DNA of 5,949 nt from Dethiothermospora halolimnae (lineage in GTDB: Bacteria > Bacillota > Clostridia > Tissierellales > VENL01): contig NZ_JBAKFX010000108.1 of assembly GCF_037577855.1 (NCBI RefSeq), positions 1 to 5,949 of the forward strand, written 5' to 3'. Of this stretch, positions 5,842 to 5,949 are shown piece after piece. A program made the position numbers and the translations under genes. The notes under the pieces are model-generated. The model worked only from the letters and a program-made list of their open reading frames with translations, ran no database searches and was not told the origin of the DNA. Position 1 is the stretch's first letter. Each line of letters opens with the position of its first letter.

Positions 5842-5869
5842 TTAGAACATTTGATAGAAAATAAAGTTC
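5842..5869 (-). promoter_or_regulatory. Conserved GAACTT-N11-AAATRYTCYWA element upstream of gene 4
   Basis: GAACTT (5869-5864) and AAATGTTCTAA (5852-5842) are separated by 11 bases and end 26 nt before the ATG. The surrounding sequence is unrelated to that before the other genes, which makes the conserved pair and its spacing more telling. GTTCTAA resembles the -10 of GAACTT-type extracytoplasmic-function sigma promoters. The GAACTT is also framed by AGAAAA and TTTTCT in inverted orientation. A TATTATAC nearer the gene lacks a good -35 partner. The rest of 5870-5949 shows no gene I can support. Confidence 0.5.
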
Positions 5870-5949
5870 TTTTCTACCGAACATTCTCACTAAAAATAAC
5901 TTCAATATTCATATTCTTAAATAACCTTTTAATACAAAACTTATCTTAT

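Noticed and set aside
5870..5949. Short minus-strand frame upstream of gene 4 (contains MNIEVIFSENVR then TAG)
   Set aside because: It is only about 12 codons from its ATG, has no ribosome binding site and resembles nothing, so it is not supported as a gene or as the end of one.

Overview
The window is very AT-rich, uses Ile ATA, Lys AAA and Arg AGA codons heavily, and carries strong purine-rich ribosome binding sites and short lipoprotein signal peptides. This points to a low-GC Gram-positive bacterium, most likely a Clostridium-like organism. The assignment is inferred from composition and style, not from a database match.

Layout: all recognisable genes lie on the minus strand, so transcription runs from right to left. 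There are four tandem paralogous lipoprotein genes: 5816-4431, 4131-2779, 2475-1075, and 850 running off the left edge. Each protein has a signal peptide with a lipobox whose cysteine is at residue 18 or 19, then a body that looks like a family 1 (sugar-type) extracellular solute-binding protein of ABC importers. The genes at 5816, 2475 and 850 are close relatives. The one at 4131 is clearly more divergent. No permease, ATPase, enzyme or regulator gene is present in the window.

Between the genes lies a repeated block, read on the minus strand as: stop codon, short heptanucleotide tandem repeats, a GC-rich hairpin followed by a T-run (probable terminator), a roughly 170-nt segment, a conserved element GAACTT-N11-AAATRYTCYWA, ribosome binding site, next gene. 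Two copies (4425-4150 and 2773-2498) are about 93% identical without indels and sit as direct repeats exactly 1652 bp apart, bracketing the divergent third gene like a cassette. Both keep an uninterrupted frame of 57 codons that lacks a conventional start. The copy at 1069-871 is decayed. Gene 4 (5816) has only the GAACTT element upstream, in otherwise unrelated sequence.

Working together: each gene appears to be its own transcription unit with a shared upstream element and its own terminator. A set of surface receptors under common control, with diverged ligand-binding segments and perhaps sharing a transporter encoded elsewhere, fits the sequence. The ligand cannot be named. The points most worth checking are the shared upstream element (resembling an extracytoplasmic-function sigma promoter), the repeat-flanked cassette, the repeated small open frame, and a hypervariable patch just after the first beta strand.
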